Shown here piece after piece: positions 6,593 to 6,654 of a stretch of DNA of 6,654 bases (positions are counted from its first letter, which is position 1; each line of letters begins with the position of its first letter). The stretch covers positions 1 to 6,654 of the forward strand of contig JAGASC010000106.1 in NCBI GenBank assembly GCA_017621905.1, in the 5' to 3' direction. Under the pieces are notes generated by a model, which saw nothing but the letters and a program-made list of their open reading frames with translations, searched no databases and had not been told where the DNA came from. The translations under genes and the position numbers were made by a program. This DNA comes from Roseburia sp. (lineage in GTDB: Bacteria > Bacillota > Clostridia > Lachnospirales > Lachnospiraceae).

Positions 6593-6654
6593 ATGCGAAA
6601 ACCTAAGATTGGCCTGCTTGGCATGATGATTGAAGGATATGAGCCGATTTTTCC
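6593..6654 (+). CDS. Start of an L-fucose/L-arabinose isomerase-like protein (partial)
   Basis: Twenty codons are visible before the window ends, beginning MRKPKIGLLGMMIEGYEP. A basic residue cluster, then KIGLLG-x-M and a short acidic/aromatic stretch, is how I recall many members of the L-fucose/L-arabinose isomerase superfamily (COG2407-type) beginning. These metal-dependent enzymes interconvert aldoses and ketoses in the cytoplasm. The placement supports the reading: isomerase, FGGY kinase and class II aldolase together give the classical ketose-phosphate route. The evidence is one short N-terminus, so other Rossmann-like starts are possible. The gene is cut by the window edge, not necessarily broken. 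Confidence 0.5.
   Translation, partial: MRKPKIGLLGMMIEGYEPIF

Noticed and set aside
1..6654. CRISPR arrays, insertion sequences, tRNA or rRNA genes
   Set aside because: No spaced direct repeats, transposase motifs, terminal inverted repeats or RNA-gene signatures were seen; the window is almost entirely coding.

Overview
The window looks like the interior of a sugar-catabolism operon from a low-to-moderate GC Gram-positive gut-type bacterium. A Lachnospiraceae/Clostridia-like source is my best guess, based on strong purine-rich Shine-Dalgarno sequences (AAAGGAG, AGGAGG), A/T-rich codon use, tight same-strand packing and the style of the protein families. No species can be named from the sequence alone.

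All supported genes are on the + strand. In order they are: (1) a Gfo/Idh/MocA-fold protein that closely resembles the NAD-dependent glycoside hydrolase family GH109 (78-1328); (2) a 91-nt gap holding a long near-perfect hairpin (1340-1388); (3) a second, different Gfo/Idh/MocA oxidoreductase (1420-2556); (4) a large class III (fold type I) PLP-dependent aminotransferase (2579-4126); (5) an FGGY-family carbohydrate kinase (4146-5636); (6) a class II, zinc-type ketose-phosphate aldolase broken by a single missing base near 6327 (5647-6566 when the two frames are joined); (7) the first 20 codons of a protein resembling the L-fucose/L-arabinose isomerase family (6593 to the window end). Gaps from gene 2 onward are 10-26 nt, so these genes are probably co-transcribed. 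Gene 1 is probably in the same unit, but the hairpin may set its relative expression.

Read as a pathway (inference), a cytoplasmic NAD-dependent glycosidase and a second dehydrogenase would release or oxidise a sugar, perhaps an amino sugar. The aminotransferase would remove or move an amino group. The downstream isomerase, kinase and class II aldolase form the classical sequence aldose to ketose to ketose phosphate to DHAP (or related triose) plus an aldehyde. I do not recognise this exact combination as a named pathway. No transporter or regulator is present in the window, so the substrate cannot be fixed.

The two most useful points for a reader are the aldolase frameshift, which removes the C-terminal phosphate-binding part of the barrel unless it is a sequencing error, and the unusual pairing of a GH109-like enzyme with a second dehydrogenase and an aminotransferase. 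There are no RNA genes, insertion sequences or CRISPR arrays that I can support, and no gene-free stretch longer than 91 nt.
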